A DNA stretch of 8,741 bases from Pseudomonadota bacterium (GCA_030641485.1 DAOWHJ010000003.1:1-8741), one strand, 5' to 3'; shown: positions 1 to 6,359, numbered from the stretch's first letter. A program made the numbers and translations. The notes: generated by a model not told the origin, from the sequence alone.

Positions 1-172
1 AAAAATTGAAGTTCAATTCTTGTGCCAACTAATCTTGAATTACTGAAAAACAGATTTTAATTTCTAGGAAACTTCAGCTAATGTATACCTCTGGTTAAAA
101 TATTAGCCTGCCTTGCACTCGAATGAAAATTCTAATTTTTCAGGGTACACTCTAGGGGATTTTTCAAACAAA
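1..172. other. Non-coding stretch downstream of the stress-protein gene
   Basis: No convincing gene is seen. The stretch is AT-rich and holds two short inverted repeats. One is AATTGAA-G-TTCAATT at 4-18; the other is AAAATT-CT-AATTTT at 126-139. It also holds most of a diverged copy of a repeat (143-175) that occurs twice more around the marR module. The minus-strand gene above it ends at 173, so the AT hairpin at 126-139 could lie in that gene's 3' untranslated region. It lacks the GC-rich stem of a good intrinsic terminator. Confidence 0.6.
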
Positions 173-175
173 TCA
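143..175 (+). repeat. Diverged third copy of the 33-bp GGGTACAC element
   Basis: This copy starts with GGGTACAC and ends with AAATCA exactly 33 bases later, like the copies at 6429 and 7540. It keeps an internal GATTT...AAATC pair of arms (158-174). The bases between the ends are largely different. With the 7540 copy it also shares the preceding TTCA, giving a 12-base identity (TTCAGGGTACAC). Its last three bases are the stop codon of the minus-strand stress-protein gene. Membership in the family is an inference from the two ends, the spacing and the arms. Confidence 0.4.
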
Positions 176-634
176 CGCCCTGACTACATACACACCACAA
201 CCGGCAAGTTCAAGAACCTCAGCTGAAACACTGCCGAGAAAAGCCCGCCGTACCGCCCCTTTCCCTGTACTGCCAATCACCAGCAAGTCAACATCATGCT
301 TTTTGGCCAACCCAACGATTGCAGCAGCGGGTTCACCCTCAATCACAATAGTTTCCAGAGATGTATCGGTCTCAGCCGCCAGTTTCTTAACCACAAAAAA
401 AGCGTGTTCATAAACCTTCTCCCAACGCTTGTCTATTGCACCCGACGGTGCAATCTTTTGCGAGAAAAGATCATCATAGTCACGCACCCGATCGGCTTTA
501 ACAAAAACCGCAATCAACTGATTCTTAAATTTCCCACTATGGCTACTAGCCAGCCAAATAGCTTCATTGACTGCTTTGTCGGATACCGCAGAACCATCTA
601 CTGCTACCATTATCTTTCTCCGGATTCCCAACAT
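173..634 (-). CDS. Universal stress protein (UspA family)
   Basis: This is a single-domain, cytoplasmic UspA-fold protein of 153 residues from the chosen start, a normal length for the family. The N-terminal strand reads KIMVAVDGS, with the conserved Asp that contacts the nucleotide. Near the C-terminus GSTGKGAVRRAFLGS (about residues 121-135) is an intact G-x2-G-x9-G-S motif, so it probably belongs to the ATP-binding subgroup. It ends with the usual short strand (GVYVVRA). An AAGGAGG ribosome site at 640-646 sits 5 nt before the ATG at 634. A GTG at 637 would be only 2 nt from that site and is less likely. It starts 28 nt after the dnaB stop on the same strand, so co-transcription with dnaB is likely. 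The precise role is not visible; the family acts in stress survival and nucleotide sensing. Confidence 0.93.
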   Translation of the reverse strand: MLGIRRKIMVAVDGSAVSDKAVNEAIWLASSHSGKFKNQLIAVFVKADRVRDYDDLFSQKIAPSGAIDKRWEKVYEHAFFVVKKLAAETDTSLETIVIEGEPAAAIVGLAKKHDVDLLVIGSTGKGAVRRAFLGSVSAEVLELAGCGVYVVRA

Positions 635-662
635 CACAGCCTCCTTAAATTGTCAATTCAGA

Positions 663-2114
663 TTAACCACTCATTTCGTCAAAACGGGCAAAGTCACTCT
701 CCAGCGCTGCCATCTCACCATCAGACATGCCTGGCGGTGACCCCCCAACAGACTCATCGTAACGTTTATCAATATCACGAAAGCTTGTATACTCCCCAAT
801 AAATCTCATGCCAACAACCCCAGTAGGCCCGTTACGCTGTTTACGCACCAAAATCTCGGCCAGGCCAGCATTTTCGGGGTTATCTTTATTGTAGACTTCA
901 TCACGGTAGACAAACATAATCACATCGGCATCTTGTTCAATTGCCCCTGACTCCCGCAGGTCAGATAGCTGCGGCCGCTTATCGGGGCGTGATTCAACAC
1001 TCCGGTTAAGCTGCGAAAGGGCAACTACAGGAATATTAAGTTCCTTGGCCATGGCTTTCAAAGATCGTGAAATCTCAGAAATCTCCCGCTCCCGACTCTC
1101 ACCATCACCTCGCATAAGCTGAAGATAATCGACAATCACCATATCTAGGCCTTTGTCATTTTGCAAACGTCTGGCCTTGGCCCTCATCTCCATAACACTT
1201 ATGGCTGAAGTATCGTCAATATATAGCGGAAGCTCCGAAACAACGGCGGCAGCTTCCGATAAACGCGGCCAATCTTCATCCTTAAGCAGTCCTCCTCTTA
1301 AAGTTTGGGCATTAATTTCAGACTGGCTACAGAGCAGTCTCGTCACTAATTGCTCCTTTGACATCTCCAGTGAAAAAAAGGCGATCTTACTGTTATTATC
1401 AGGATGGGCGGCACTGTTCTGGGCAATATTTAAAGCAAGTGAGGTTTTTCCCATACTCGGGCGACCGGCAATAATAATCAGATCTGAACGTTGAAAGCCA
1501 CTGGTAATATTATCAATCCCCTTAAACCCAGTGGCCACACCGGTAATTGTTGAGTTGCTACGATAGGCTGCATCAATAGCGGCAAAACTATCTTTGACAA
1601 TTTCGTTAATCGGAGTGATTTCAGACTGCCCCCGGTTTCGGGCAACCTCAAGGATTGATCTTTCGGCCTGATCAACCAAGGTGTCAACATCCTCAATTTC
1701 ACCATAACTCTGTTCAATGATGTCGGTCGAGGTCGAAATCAAACTCCTCAGCAGCGACTTATTTTTTACAATCCGAGCATAAGCCGCAAGATTAGCCGCA
1801 GTATGCACATTATCAACTAATGATGAGAGATAACCACTGCCCCCAATGGCATCCAGTTTATGGCGCTGCTTAAGGTGATCTGCAACCGTCACCAAATCAA
1901 TCGGTTCCTGGTTTTTAGCCAGAGTCTGAATCGAATTAAAGATCTCCCGGTTTCCCGGACGATAAAAATCGGCCTCTTTAACATAATCTGTTACCAGGGT
2001 TAAAGCCTCATTCTCCAACATAACCCCACCGAGCAGGGCCTCTTCCGCCATGAGGCTCTGCGGCGGAATTCTGAGTGTATCGACAGCTTCATTCTTCTTG
2101 CTTTTAGGGACCAT
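663..2114 (-). CDS. dnaB: Replicative DNA helicase DnaB
   Basis: This is the hexameric 5'-3' helicase that unwinds DNA at the replication fork and recruits primase. The 483 residues are a full-length family member. The N-terminal helical domain covers about residues 17-115 and begins with the typical PP-S-x-x-AE-x-x-LLGG block. A linker follows, then the RecA-like domain from about 190. Walker A is GRPSMGKTS (217-225), Walker B is MVIVDYLQLM (325-334), and the DNA-binding H4 region begins LSQLNRSVE (366). KQRNGPTG (425-432) carries the Lys/Arg finger pair that completes the neighbour's ATP site. The ATG at 2114 leaves the usual short leader before the PP motif, but no good Shine-Dalgarno lies upstream. 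It is the distal gene of the rpsF-rpsR-DUF2232-rplI cluster, separated from rplI by 347 nt, which may hold its own promoter. No intein or frameshift is seen. Confidence 0.98.
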   Translation of the reverse strand: MVPKSKKNEAVDTLRIPPQSLMAEEALLGGVMLENEALTLVTDYVKEADFYRPGNREIFNSIQTLAKNQEPIDLVTVADHLKQRHKLDAIGGSGYLSSLVDNVHTAANLAAYARIVKNKSLLRSLISTSTDIIEQSYGEIEDVDTLVDQAERSILEVARNRGQSEITPINEIVKDSFAAIDAAYRSNSTITGVATGFKGIDNITSGFQRSDLIIIAGRPSMGKTSLALNIAQNSAAHPDNNSKIAFFSLEMSKEQLVTRLLCSQSEINAQTLRGGLLKDEDWPRLSEAAAVVSELPLYIDDTSAISVMEMRAKARRLQNDKGLDMVIVDYLQLMRGDGESREREISEISRSLKAMAKELNIPVVALSQLNRSVESRPDKRPQLSDLRESGAIEQDADVIMFVYRDEVYNKDNPENAGLAEILVRKQRNGPTGVVGMRFIGEYTSFRDIDKRYDESVGGSPPGMSDGEMAALESDFARFDEMSG

Positions 2115-2236
2115 TATTTATAACCATAGGGAAAGATTCACAAGCACATGCAAATCACATTCAATTCAACTTTACACAAACCGAATCATACACACATTTG
2201 CACATCGTTTTCAACCATAAAAACAGTATGAAGAGA

Positions 2237-2268
2237 TTTTACGAGAAATTATTGATGCACTCGTAAAA
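2237..2268. repeat. Inverted repeat TTTTACGAG / CTCGTAAAA in the dnaB upstream region
   Basis: Two perfect 9-base arms (2237-2245 and 2260-2268) are separated by 14 bases, which places the arm centres about 23 bp, or two helix turns, apart. It lies about 120-150 bp upstream of the dnaB start. No T-run of terminator type follows on either strand. It could be a regulator binding site or an RNA hairpin; no protein is assigned. Confidence 0.45.
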
Positions 2269-2401
2269 CTTATGAGATGGATAAGTAAGAATTGTTGAGG
2301 GTTTTCAGGCGTGGGATCGTACAGTTAGAGGCGAAATAGGCAAATTTACAGGAATGGAGATGATGATTGATAAAGACTACCGGAAAAGAGCTGAAAATTA
2401 A

Positions 2402-2442
2402 TTTCCAGTAACGACTCGACAGCTTCGAGCCATTACTGAAAA
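2402..2442 (-). promoter_or_regulatory. RNA hairpin directly downstream of rplI
   Basis: Read as minus-strand RNA, CAGTAATGGCUCG pairs with CGAGUCGUUACUG over 13 positions, with two G-U wobbles and a 7-nt loop. Three more A-U pairs can form past a one-base bulge. On the plus strand the two wobbles become mismatches, which argues that the structure is used in the minus-strand transcript. It starts about 23 nt after the rplI stop. The bases after the stem are not a clean U-run, so it may be a weak terminator, a 3'-end stabiliser or a processing site between rplI and dnaB. Confidence 0.5.
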
Positions 2443-2461
2443 CCATGAAAAACATGTCTAC

Positions 2462-2983
2462 CTAAGCCTCTACGGCCTCAGCACTATCAGCTTCAACCGC
2501 TTCAACCGCATCGTTTTCGGGGGCCATGATAACTTCCTCCTGGTCACTAACAACGACGATATTAACTTCAGCGACGATACCAACCTGAACCTTAACCTGA
2601 GCCTTAAAATCACCAGTGGTTTTGATCGCATCTGCAAGTTCAATCTTGCGCCGATCAATCTCGATACCATTCTCTTGCAGTTTTTCAGCTACATCCATAA
2701 CTGTAACTGAACCGAAAAGCTTGCCCTGTTCACCGATTTTGCGTTCAAACTCTAAAGTCAAAGCCTGCAAACGCTCACGTAGCGCCTCACCTTGGGCCTG
2801 AAGACGAAGTCGTTTCTTCTCTAAGCCTCGCATATGGTGCTTAACGTATTTAACATTGGCTTCGTTAGCAATTATCGCCCGACTGGTCGGCAAAAGATAG
2901 TTCCGTGCGTAACCATCAGCGACGGTTACTGTATCACCGATATTCCCAAGATGTTCAACCGGCTCCTGTAAAATTATTCGCAT
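2462..2983 (-). CDS. rplI: Large ribosomal subunit protein bL9
   Basis: bL9 binds 23S rRNA near the base of the L1 stalk and helps keep the reading frame. The N-terminal RNA-binding domain opens with MRIILQEPVEHLGNIGD, and the family signature runs over residues 13-37 (GNIGDTVTVADGYARNYLLP). A long charged helix (about 42-78) connects it to the C-terminal domain, whose GKLFGSVT block is at 88-95. The protein is 173 residues against about 149 usually. The excess is an acidic Ala/Glu/Val tail from about residue 148, encoded partly by short repeats of CTTCAACCG on the plus strand. A GGAGG site lies a few bases before the ATG at 2983. It follows the DUF2232 gene by 52 nt in the same transcription direction. 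Confidence 0.98.
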   Translation of the reverse strand: MRIILQEPVEHLGNIGDTVTVADGYARNYLLPTSRAIIANEANVKYVKHHMRGLEKKRLRLQAQGEALRERLQALTLEFERKIGEQGKLFGSVTVMDVAEKLQENGIEIDRRKIELADAIKTTGDFKAQVKVQVGIVAEVNIVVVSDQEEVIMAPENDAVEAVEADSAEAVEA

Positions 2984-3035
2984 AATATAGATCCTCCAAA
3001 ATGCTTTCTAATTAAGTCCCTTTCCTATAGCAGAG

Positions 3036-4019
3036 TTACAGCCCCAAATTCTGTTGGCGGCGGGTGATTCTCGTTCTGAAATCGAACCAGATATCGAACA
3101 CCCCAAGTAGAATAAAGAAGACAAAAAGAAACTGAAAAGCTAAAAAAATGAAAAACAGAAAAAACCTCTGTATCTTACCAACGGCAAAACTCTCGAAGGC
3201 AAACTGCAAAACTGCAAATCCCTGGACCAGGTAAGAAAAAAGCAAAATCCCGGCACTATTGATTACAACAATTCGCAACAGACCCGACAACGGCAGAAAA
3301 AGACCAATCGCCAGAGAGAGTATCAAGGGCCAAACCAACAGTGCTGGTAGCTGCATCCGAGAAAAAGAGGCGGCATCGACTAAGCACTCAGGTTGACATC
3401 CATGACGCTTGTTATAAAAAATCCGGGCAACTCCAAAACCAAACGACTGCACCGCAAAGAATGCAACAAAGAGTAGAGTCGGGAAAAAAGATCCCGCCCA
3501 GACAGCAACCTCTTCTGCCGCTTGCCGTAGAGAATCAAGCTGGGTTGCTGAAACCCCGGCATTTTCATAAAGAGCACAGACAGCCTCGATGTTTGCCTGC
3601 AGAAAACGCCCGGTTAAAGTAACTGGTGTCAACCCTTGACCAGAGCTCAACCACACCATCATCAAGATTATCGCAAAGGTCGTAACTGCGGCCGCCATAA
3701 ACAGGGTTTCAACCCCAAAACGACGACGTCTTAAAAGGTCATCCAGAACTAAGCTGGAGAGACCAAACTCAAAAAAATATACCGCCACTGGCGAGGGCTC
3801 GCGAAAACCCAGAAAGAGCAACCCGACAACCGCCCCAACCATAACTGACGAGGGCCAGCGCAGAGAAGTTTGAAAACGGAGATAAACCCCCGGAGCAATT
3901 GCTGCCAGACCAAACAGGGCTCCAACTACAGGGAAAACAGCGCCCCCCAGATAAAGTAGAATCGTGGCCATCACCGCTATCGGCAACGCGCGACTTATTA
4001 CAACCTGATTTTCAACCAC
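3036..4019 (-). CDS. DUF2232 (YybS-like) polytopic membrane protein
   Basis: This is an inner-membrane protein of 327 residues with about seven to eight hydrophobic segments: roughly 12-47 (probably two), 55-72, 77-95, 105-126, 175-200, 222-245, 249-272 and 285-309. YLVQGFAVLQF (263-273) and the near-C-terminal GVFDIWFDFRTR (306-317) match the conserved end of the DUF2232 family, as I recall it. The family resembles the S-components of energy-coupling factor transporters, but its substrate and role are not established. A location between rpsR and rplI is typical for deltaproteobacteria. The chosen start is GTG at 4019 because an in-frame TGA lies just upstream. Only a weak AGG precedes it, so a start at ATG 17 codons in is possible. 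The sequence is intact. Confidence 0.88.
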   Translation of the reverse strand: MVENQVVISRALPIAVMATILLYLGGAVFPVVGALFGLAAIAPGVYLRFQTSLRWPSSVMVGAVVGLLFLGFREPSPVAVYFFEFGLSSLVLDDLLRRRRFGVETLFMAAAVTTFAIILMMVWLSSGQGLTPVTLTGRFLQANIEAVCALYENAGVSATQLDSLRQAAEEVAVWAGSFFPTLLFVAFFAVQSFGFGVARIFYNKRHGCQPECLVDAASFSRMQLPALLVWPLILSLAIGLFLPLSGLLRIVVINSAGILLFSYLVQGFAVLQFAFESFAVGKIQRFFLFFIFLAFQFLFVFFILLGVFDIWFDFRTRITRRQQNLGL

Positions 4020-4073
4020 AATTCACAAACCTATTTGGCCGCATCTTTTTTCAAAAAAACCACCACCGAGCCG

Positions 4074-4355
4074 TTAATACGGTTTCGGAGAGCTAACCGA
4101 AAAAGGCAACAGGGCAATATTGCGAGCCCGCTTAATCGCCGCCATCAACTCACGCTGATGAGCCGAACAGGTACCCGATATCCGCCGGGGTACAATTTTA
4201 CCCTTCTCACTTATATAGTAACGAAGCAGACGAATATCTTTGTAATCAATCTTCAAAGAGCTATCGGCACAAAAACGACAGTACTTCCTTCTAGTCACAA
4301 AAGAGCGCCGCCGACTGCCCCCTTTTGCATCAGTTCTTTTCTTTGCAAAAGCCAT
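4074..4355 (-). CDS. rpsR: Small ribosomal subunit protein bS18
   Basis: bS18 pairs with bS6 on the platform of the 30S subunit. The protein has 93 residues, slightly longer than usual because of a basic N-terminus (KKRTDAKGGSRRRSF) and a short C-terminal extension after the conserved ARNIALLPF. The core reads KYCRFC (25-30), DYKD-RLLRYYISE and PRRISGTCSAHQREL. Cys26, Cys29, Cys63 and His66 form the pattern of zinc-type (C+) S18 proteins, so zinc binding is inferred. The ATG overlaps the rpsF stop codon by one base (TAATG), and a GGGAGAAG site lies inside the end of rpsF. Tight translational coupling of the two partner proteins is therefore likely. Confidence 0.98.
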   Translation of the reverse strand: MAFAKKRTDAKGGSRRRSFVTRRKYCRFCADSSLKIDYKDIRLLRYYISEKGKIVPRRISGTCSAHQRELMAAIKRARNIALLPFSVSSPKPY

Positions 4356-4861
4356 TATACTTCTCCCGGAGTTTCATCTGCAGATTTTTTATCCTCAGCC
4401 ACATCAACTTCAGCTACAGCTTCAACTTCAACTTCAACTTCAGCTACAGTGCTGGACTCTTCGACAACAGCCGTCTCGACAACTTTTTCCGGGGTTTTTT
4501 CACTACTTTCTTCACCCTCCGCTGTCTCCACAACCGGCTCAGGAATTTCTTCCTGAACAAAATCATCAGCTAATCGCACCGAAAGAAATTTAATTACCGA
4601 CTCAGTAATTTTAAAACGTCTCTCAATCTCTTTAAGGCACTCCGCGGGAGCGGCAATGCGCATCAAAATATAACGCCCTTCCGCAAACTTTCTTACCGGG
4701 TAGGCCAAGGCACGAACACCCCAATCTTCACGATGCAAAAGCTCACCTTCAAGGCTCTCAAGCACCCCATTAATAACTGCATCAACCGTCTCAACATCTT
4801 CACTCGGCAGGTTGCCGGGATGAATGTAGAGTAACTCATACTTTCTCACAACTTCACTCAT
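4355..4861 (-). CDS. rpsF: Small ribosomal subunit protein bS6
   Basis: bS6 binds 16S rRNA together with bS18 in the 30S platform. The ferredoxin-like fold covers about residues 1-100, with YELLYIHPGNL at the start, the DWGVRALAYPVRKFAEGRYI block (46-65) and FKITESVIKFLSVRL (83-97). Residues 101-168 are an extra low-complexity tail rich in Glu, Val and Ala (for example VEVEVEAVAEVDVAED), making the protein 168 residues against about 95-135 usually. The tail is encoded partly by tandem six-base units (4404-4448). The ATG at 4861 follows a strong AAGGAGG with a fairly long 11-nt spacer. It heads the ribosomal part of the cluster, after a structured 177-nt leader region. Confidence 0.97.
   Translation of the reverse strand: MSEVVRKYELLYIHPGNLPSEDVETVDAVINGVLESLEGELLHREDWGVRALAYPVRKFAEGRYILMRIAAPAECLKEIERRFKITESVIKFLSVRLADDFVQEEIPEPVVETAEGEESSEKTPEKVVETAVVEESSTVAEVEVEVEAVAEVDVAEDKKSADETPGEV
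4404..4448 (-). repeat. Hexanucleotide repeat inside rpsF tail
   Basis: The plus strand shows tandem TTCAAC units flanked by related TTCAGCTACAG units on both sides. In the coding direction these give alternating Val-Glu/Ala-Glu. Because the unit is six bases, gain or loss of copies would lengthen or shorten the acidic tail without shifting frame. The number of perfect units is small (about three to four). Confidence 0.7.
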
Positions 4862-4927
4862 TTTTCAGATTTCCTCCTTCTGAGTTAAAGAGCCCCTTCA
4901 CAACTAATCTACAGATCCAAGGAGCAA

Positions 4928-4964
4928 GGAAGTTCGGCCGTTTTTTCGGGACCTTCCCGAAAAA
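4928..4964 (-). promoter_or_regulatory. Structured rpsF leader, possible S6:S18 autoregulatory element
   Basis: As minus-strand RNA this part of the rpsF leader can fold in two exclusive ways. Fold one is a 10-bp hairpin UUUUUCGGGA / UCCCGAAAAA (4964-4955 with 4951-4942). Fold two pairs GGAAG with CUUCC (4957-4953 with 4932-4928) and CCG with CGG inside it, leaving an asymmetric loop with CCGAA on the 3' side. bS6:bS18 is known to bind its own mRNA leader through a hairpin with an unpaired CCG, so fold two is a candidate for that motif. This is inference from pairing by eye. Confidence 0.35.
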
Positions 4965-4983
4965 CCACTGACCAAAAAGGGGC

Positions 4984-5012
4984 GTGCTACACCAAAAGTC
5001 TACAAATTGCAA
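4984..5012 (-). promoter_or_regulatory. Possible promoter for the rpsF cluster
   Basis: The minus strand shows TTGCAA (5012-5007), a 17-base spacer and TAGCAC (4989-4984). The -35 matches consensus at 4 of 6 positions and the -10 at 3 of 6, so this is a weak prediction. A start near 4977 would give a leader of about 115 nt carrying the hairpins at 4928-4964. No terminator separates it from the upstream DUF362 gene, so read-through is an alternative. Confidence 0.25.
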
Positions 5013-5038
5013 GCTTTTTCAGTGCCCAGGCCAACAAA

Positions 5039-6151
5039 TCACACTTTTTCAAGATCATACGAACGTGATCCCAAACCAATCTTTTCGGCATAGGCAAGTT
5101 GCAAACGCCAATCAATTTCCGGGTAGAGAACTTTAAACTTATCACAACCGGCTTCAAGTTCGTCTCCAAGGGCACTACCAGGCATTCCCGGAGCTGCGAT
5201 CACCAGGTCGGCGCAGGCCTGATCCAAAGCCACTGGGTCTGAAGATGCAAGAATTCCGATATCGGCAACAATCGGCATATCGTTATGATTGTAACAATCA
5301 CAAGCCGGGCTTACCTGCATGACAAAATTGATAAAAAAGCAGCGCTCCCGTTTCCCCACGCAGGCCCCGTAGGCGTACTCTATCATCTTCTCCTGAAAAA
5401 TCGGAACCGTCTCATTCCAGCGAACATTGATTGCACCATGCGGGCAGATCAAAATACATTCGCCACAACCAATGCAGGGTTCGTTATCAATAACCGCCTT
5501 ACCACTCTCCTTATCCATGGAGATCGCTTGGGCCGGGCACCATTCAAGACACTGACCACAGCCGACACAATGTTTACGCGCCACCTTGGGACTAATATTA
5601 GCGTGTTGAGCAAGTTTCCCTTCGCGCCCGGCACAACCCATTCCCAGGTTTTTCAAAGCCCCGCCAAACCCCGGCAGTTCATGACCTTTAAAATGACTCA
5701 TCACGACCATCGCATCGGCATTAAAGATATCAGCAGCAATTTTAACCTCCTGAAAATGCTGCAGGTCAACCTTGACCGAACAGACACTATTACCTCGCAG
5801 TCCGTCTGCAATCAAAACCGGGGCATTTAGAACTGGGAAATTAAACCCATGCCGAGTTGCGGTCTCCAGATGCTTTACCGAATCACTGCGTGAACCAACA
5901 TAGAGAGTATTGGTATCTGTAACAAAGGCCTTACCCTCAAGCTCATGGATGGCATCGACCACCGGACGGACCAAAATCGGCCGTATAAATGAGGCATTCC
6001 CCTCTTCACCAAAGTGAATTTTAATCGCCGTCAACGATTGCGGTCGAACCCCATCGGCCAACCCGGTAGACTCTAGAAGACGAGTTATCTTAGTCATAAT
6101 ATTGTCTTTAAAATGAGCCCTGAGGTCTGTCATATAAACCTTGCTCGTCAT
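5039..6151 (-). CDS. DUF362 protein with two 4Fe-4S ferredoxin clusters
   Basis: This is a predicted cytoplasmic iron-sulfur protein of 370 residues with no signal peptide. The DUF362 part surrounds a ferredoxin insert: IKIHFGEEGN (43-52), MSHFKGHELPGFGGALKNLG (151-170) and the C-terminal DPVALDQACADLV block (305-317). The insert has two complete 4Fe-4S motifs, Cys195-x2-Cys198-x2-Cys201-x3-Cys205 and Cys226-x2-Cys229-x2-Cys232-x3-Cys236. A further CDC motif is at 284-286. The family is common in anaerobes, but its reaction is not known to me, so no function is given beyond likely electron transfer. The ATG at 6151 has a GGGAGGG site 6 nt upstream. It starts about 35 nt after the tRNA-Val terminator and has no clear promoter of its own, so it may depend on read-through. 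Confidence 0.9.
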   Translation of the reverse strand: MTSKVYMTDLRAHFKDNIMTKITRLLESTGLADGVRPQSLTAIKIHFGEEGNASFIRPILVRPVVDAIHELEGKAFVTDTNTLYVGSRSDSVKHLETATRHGFNFPVLNAPVLIADGLRGNSVCSVKVDLQHFQEVKIAADIFNADAMVVMSHFKGHELPGFGGALKNLGMGCAGREGKLAQHANISPKVARKHCVGCGQCLEWCPAQAISMDKESGKAVIDNEPCIGCGECILICPHGAINVRWNETVPIFQEKMIEYAYGACVGKRERCFFINFVMQVSPACDCYNHNDMPIVADIGILASSDPVALDQACADLVIAAPGMPGSALGDELEAGCDKFKVLYPEIDWRLQLAYAEKIGLGSRSYDLEKV

Positions 6152-6185
6152 ACTCTACCCTCCCTTAACAGCTAAATTTCAAATC

Positions 6186-6218
6186 AAACAAAAAGGGAGC
6201 CTTAAAGTCGGCTCCCTT
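6186..6218 (-). terminator. Intrinsic terminator after tRNA-Val
   Basis: On the minus strand AAGGGAGCC pairs perfectly with GGCTCCCTT (6218-6210 with 6201-6193) around an 8-base loop, followed by TTTGTTTG. It begins 15 nt after the CCA end of the tRNA. Confidence 0.9.
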
Positions 6219-6232
6219 ACATTTAATTGCCC

Positions 6233-6307
6233 TGGTAGGCGGTACTGGATTTGAACCAGTGACTTCCACCGTGTGAAGGTGGCACTCTCCCGCTGAGTTA
6301 ACCGCCC
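6233..6307 (-). tRNA. tRNA-Val (anticodon CAC)
   Basis: The cloverleaf is complete. The acceptor arm is GGGCGGT with ACCGCCT, the D stem ACTC/GAGT, the anticodon stem CCACC/GGTGG with loop TTCACAC, the variable loop 5 nt, and the T arm ACTGG-TTCAAAT-CCAGT. Discriminator A and an encoded CCA follow, for 75 nt in all. Anticodon CAC reads GUG valine codons. The first acceptor pair is G1-U72 rather than the usual G-C. It is a single-tRNA unit with its own promoter and terminator. Confidence 0.96.
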
Positions 6308-6330
6308 AGAGAAACTTTCTAATAATTTCG

Positions 6331-6359
6331 CTTATATACGAGTTTGTATGGGTTGTCAA
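6331..6359 (-). promoter_or_regulatory. Sigma70-type promoter of tRNA-Val
   Basis: The minus strand shows a perfect TTGACA -35 (6359-6354), a 17-base spacer and TATAAG -10 (6336-6331, 5 of 6). Transcription would begin near 6324, about 17 nt before the mature tRNA, as expected for a strong stable-RNA promoter. Confidence 0.85.

Larger units (their letters stand above)
2115..2461. other. 347-nt rplI-dnaB gap with several inverted repeats
   Basis: No believable gene is seen; the longest minus-strand frame (2270-2455, 61 codons) has no recognisable family features. The gap contains a 13-bp hairpin right after rplI (2406-2438), an 18-bp near-palindrome (2391-2408, CTG...CAG) and a 9-bp inverted repeat (2237-2268). 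The stretch just before dnaB (2115-2230) is AT-rich. It has no clear -35/-10 pair and no strong ribosome site. Neighbouring genes of this cluster are spaced about 50 nt or less, so this gap is an outlier. Confidence 0.6.

Noticed and set aside
296..802. Plus-strand frame of 168 codons over the stress-protein gene and dnaB end
   Set aside because: It spans two well-supported minus-strand genes and has no recognisable protein features.
2270..2455. 61-codon minus-strand frame in the rplI-dnaB gap
   Set aside because: No ribosome site or recognisable family, odd composition, and it overlaps hairpins; treated as non-coding.
4404..4448. Tandem repeat considered as a CRISPR-like array
   Set aside because: Units are six bases with no spacers and lie in the rpsF coding frame.
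4035..4573. Plus-strand frames opposite rpsR and rpsF with Ser/Thr-rich sequence
   Set aside because: They are antisense shadows of the ribosomal genes; the Ser/Thr richness comes from the hexanucleotide repeat read backwards.
4942..4964. 10-bp hairpin that looks like an intrinsic terminator between the DUF362 gene and rpsF
   Set aside because: The T-run is on the 5' arm and the A-run on the 3' arm on both strands, with no T-run after the stem, so it lacks the terminator pattern.
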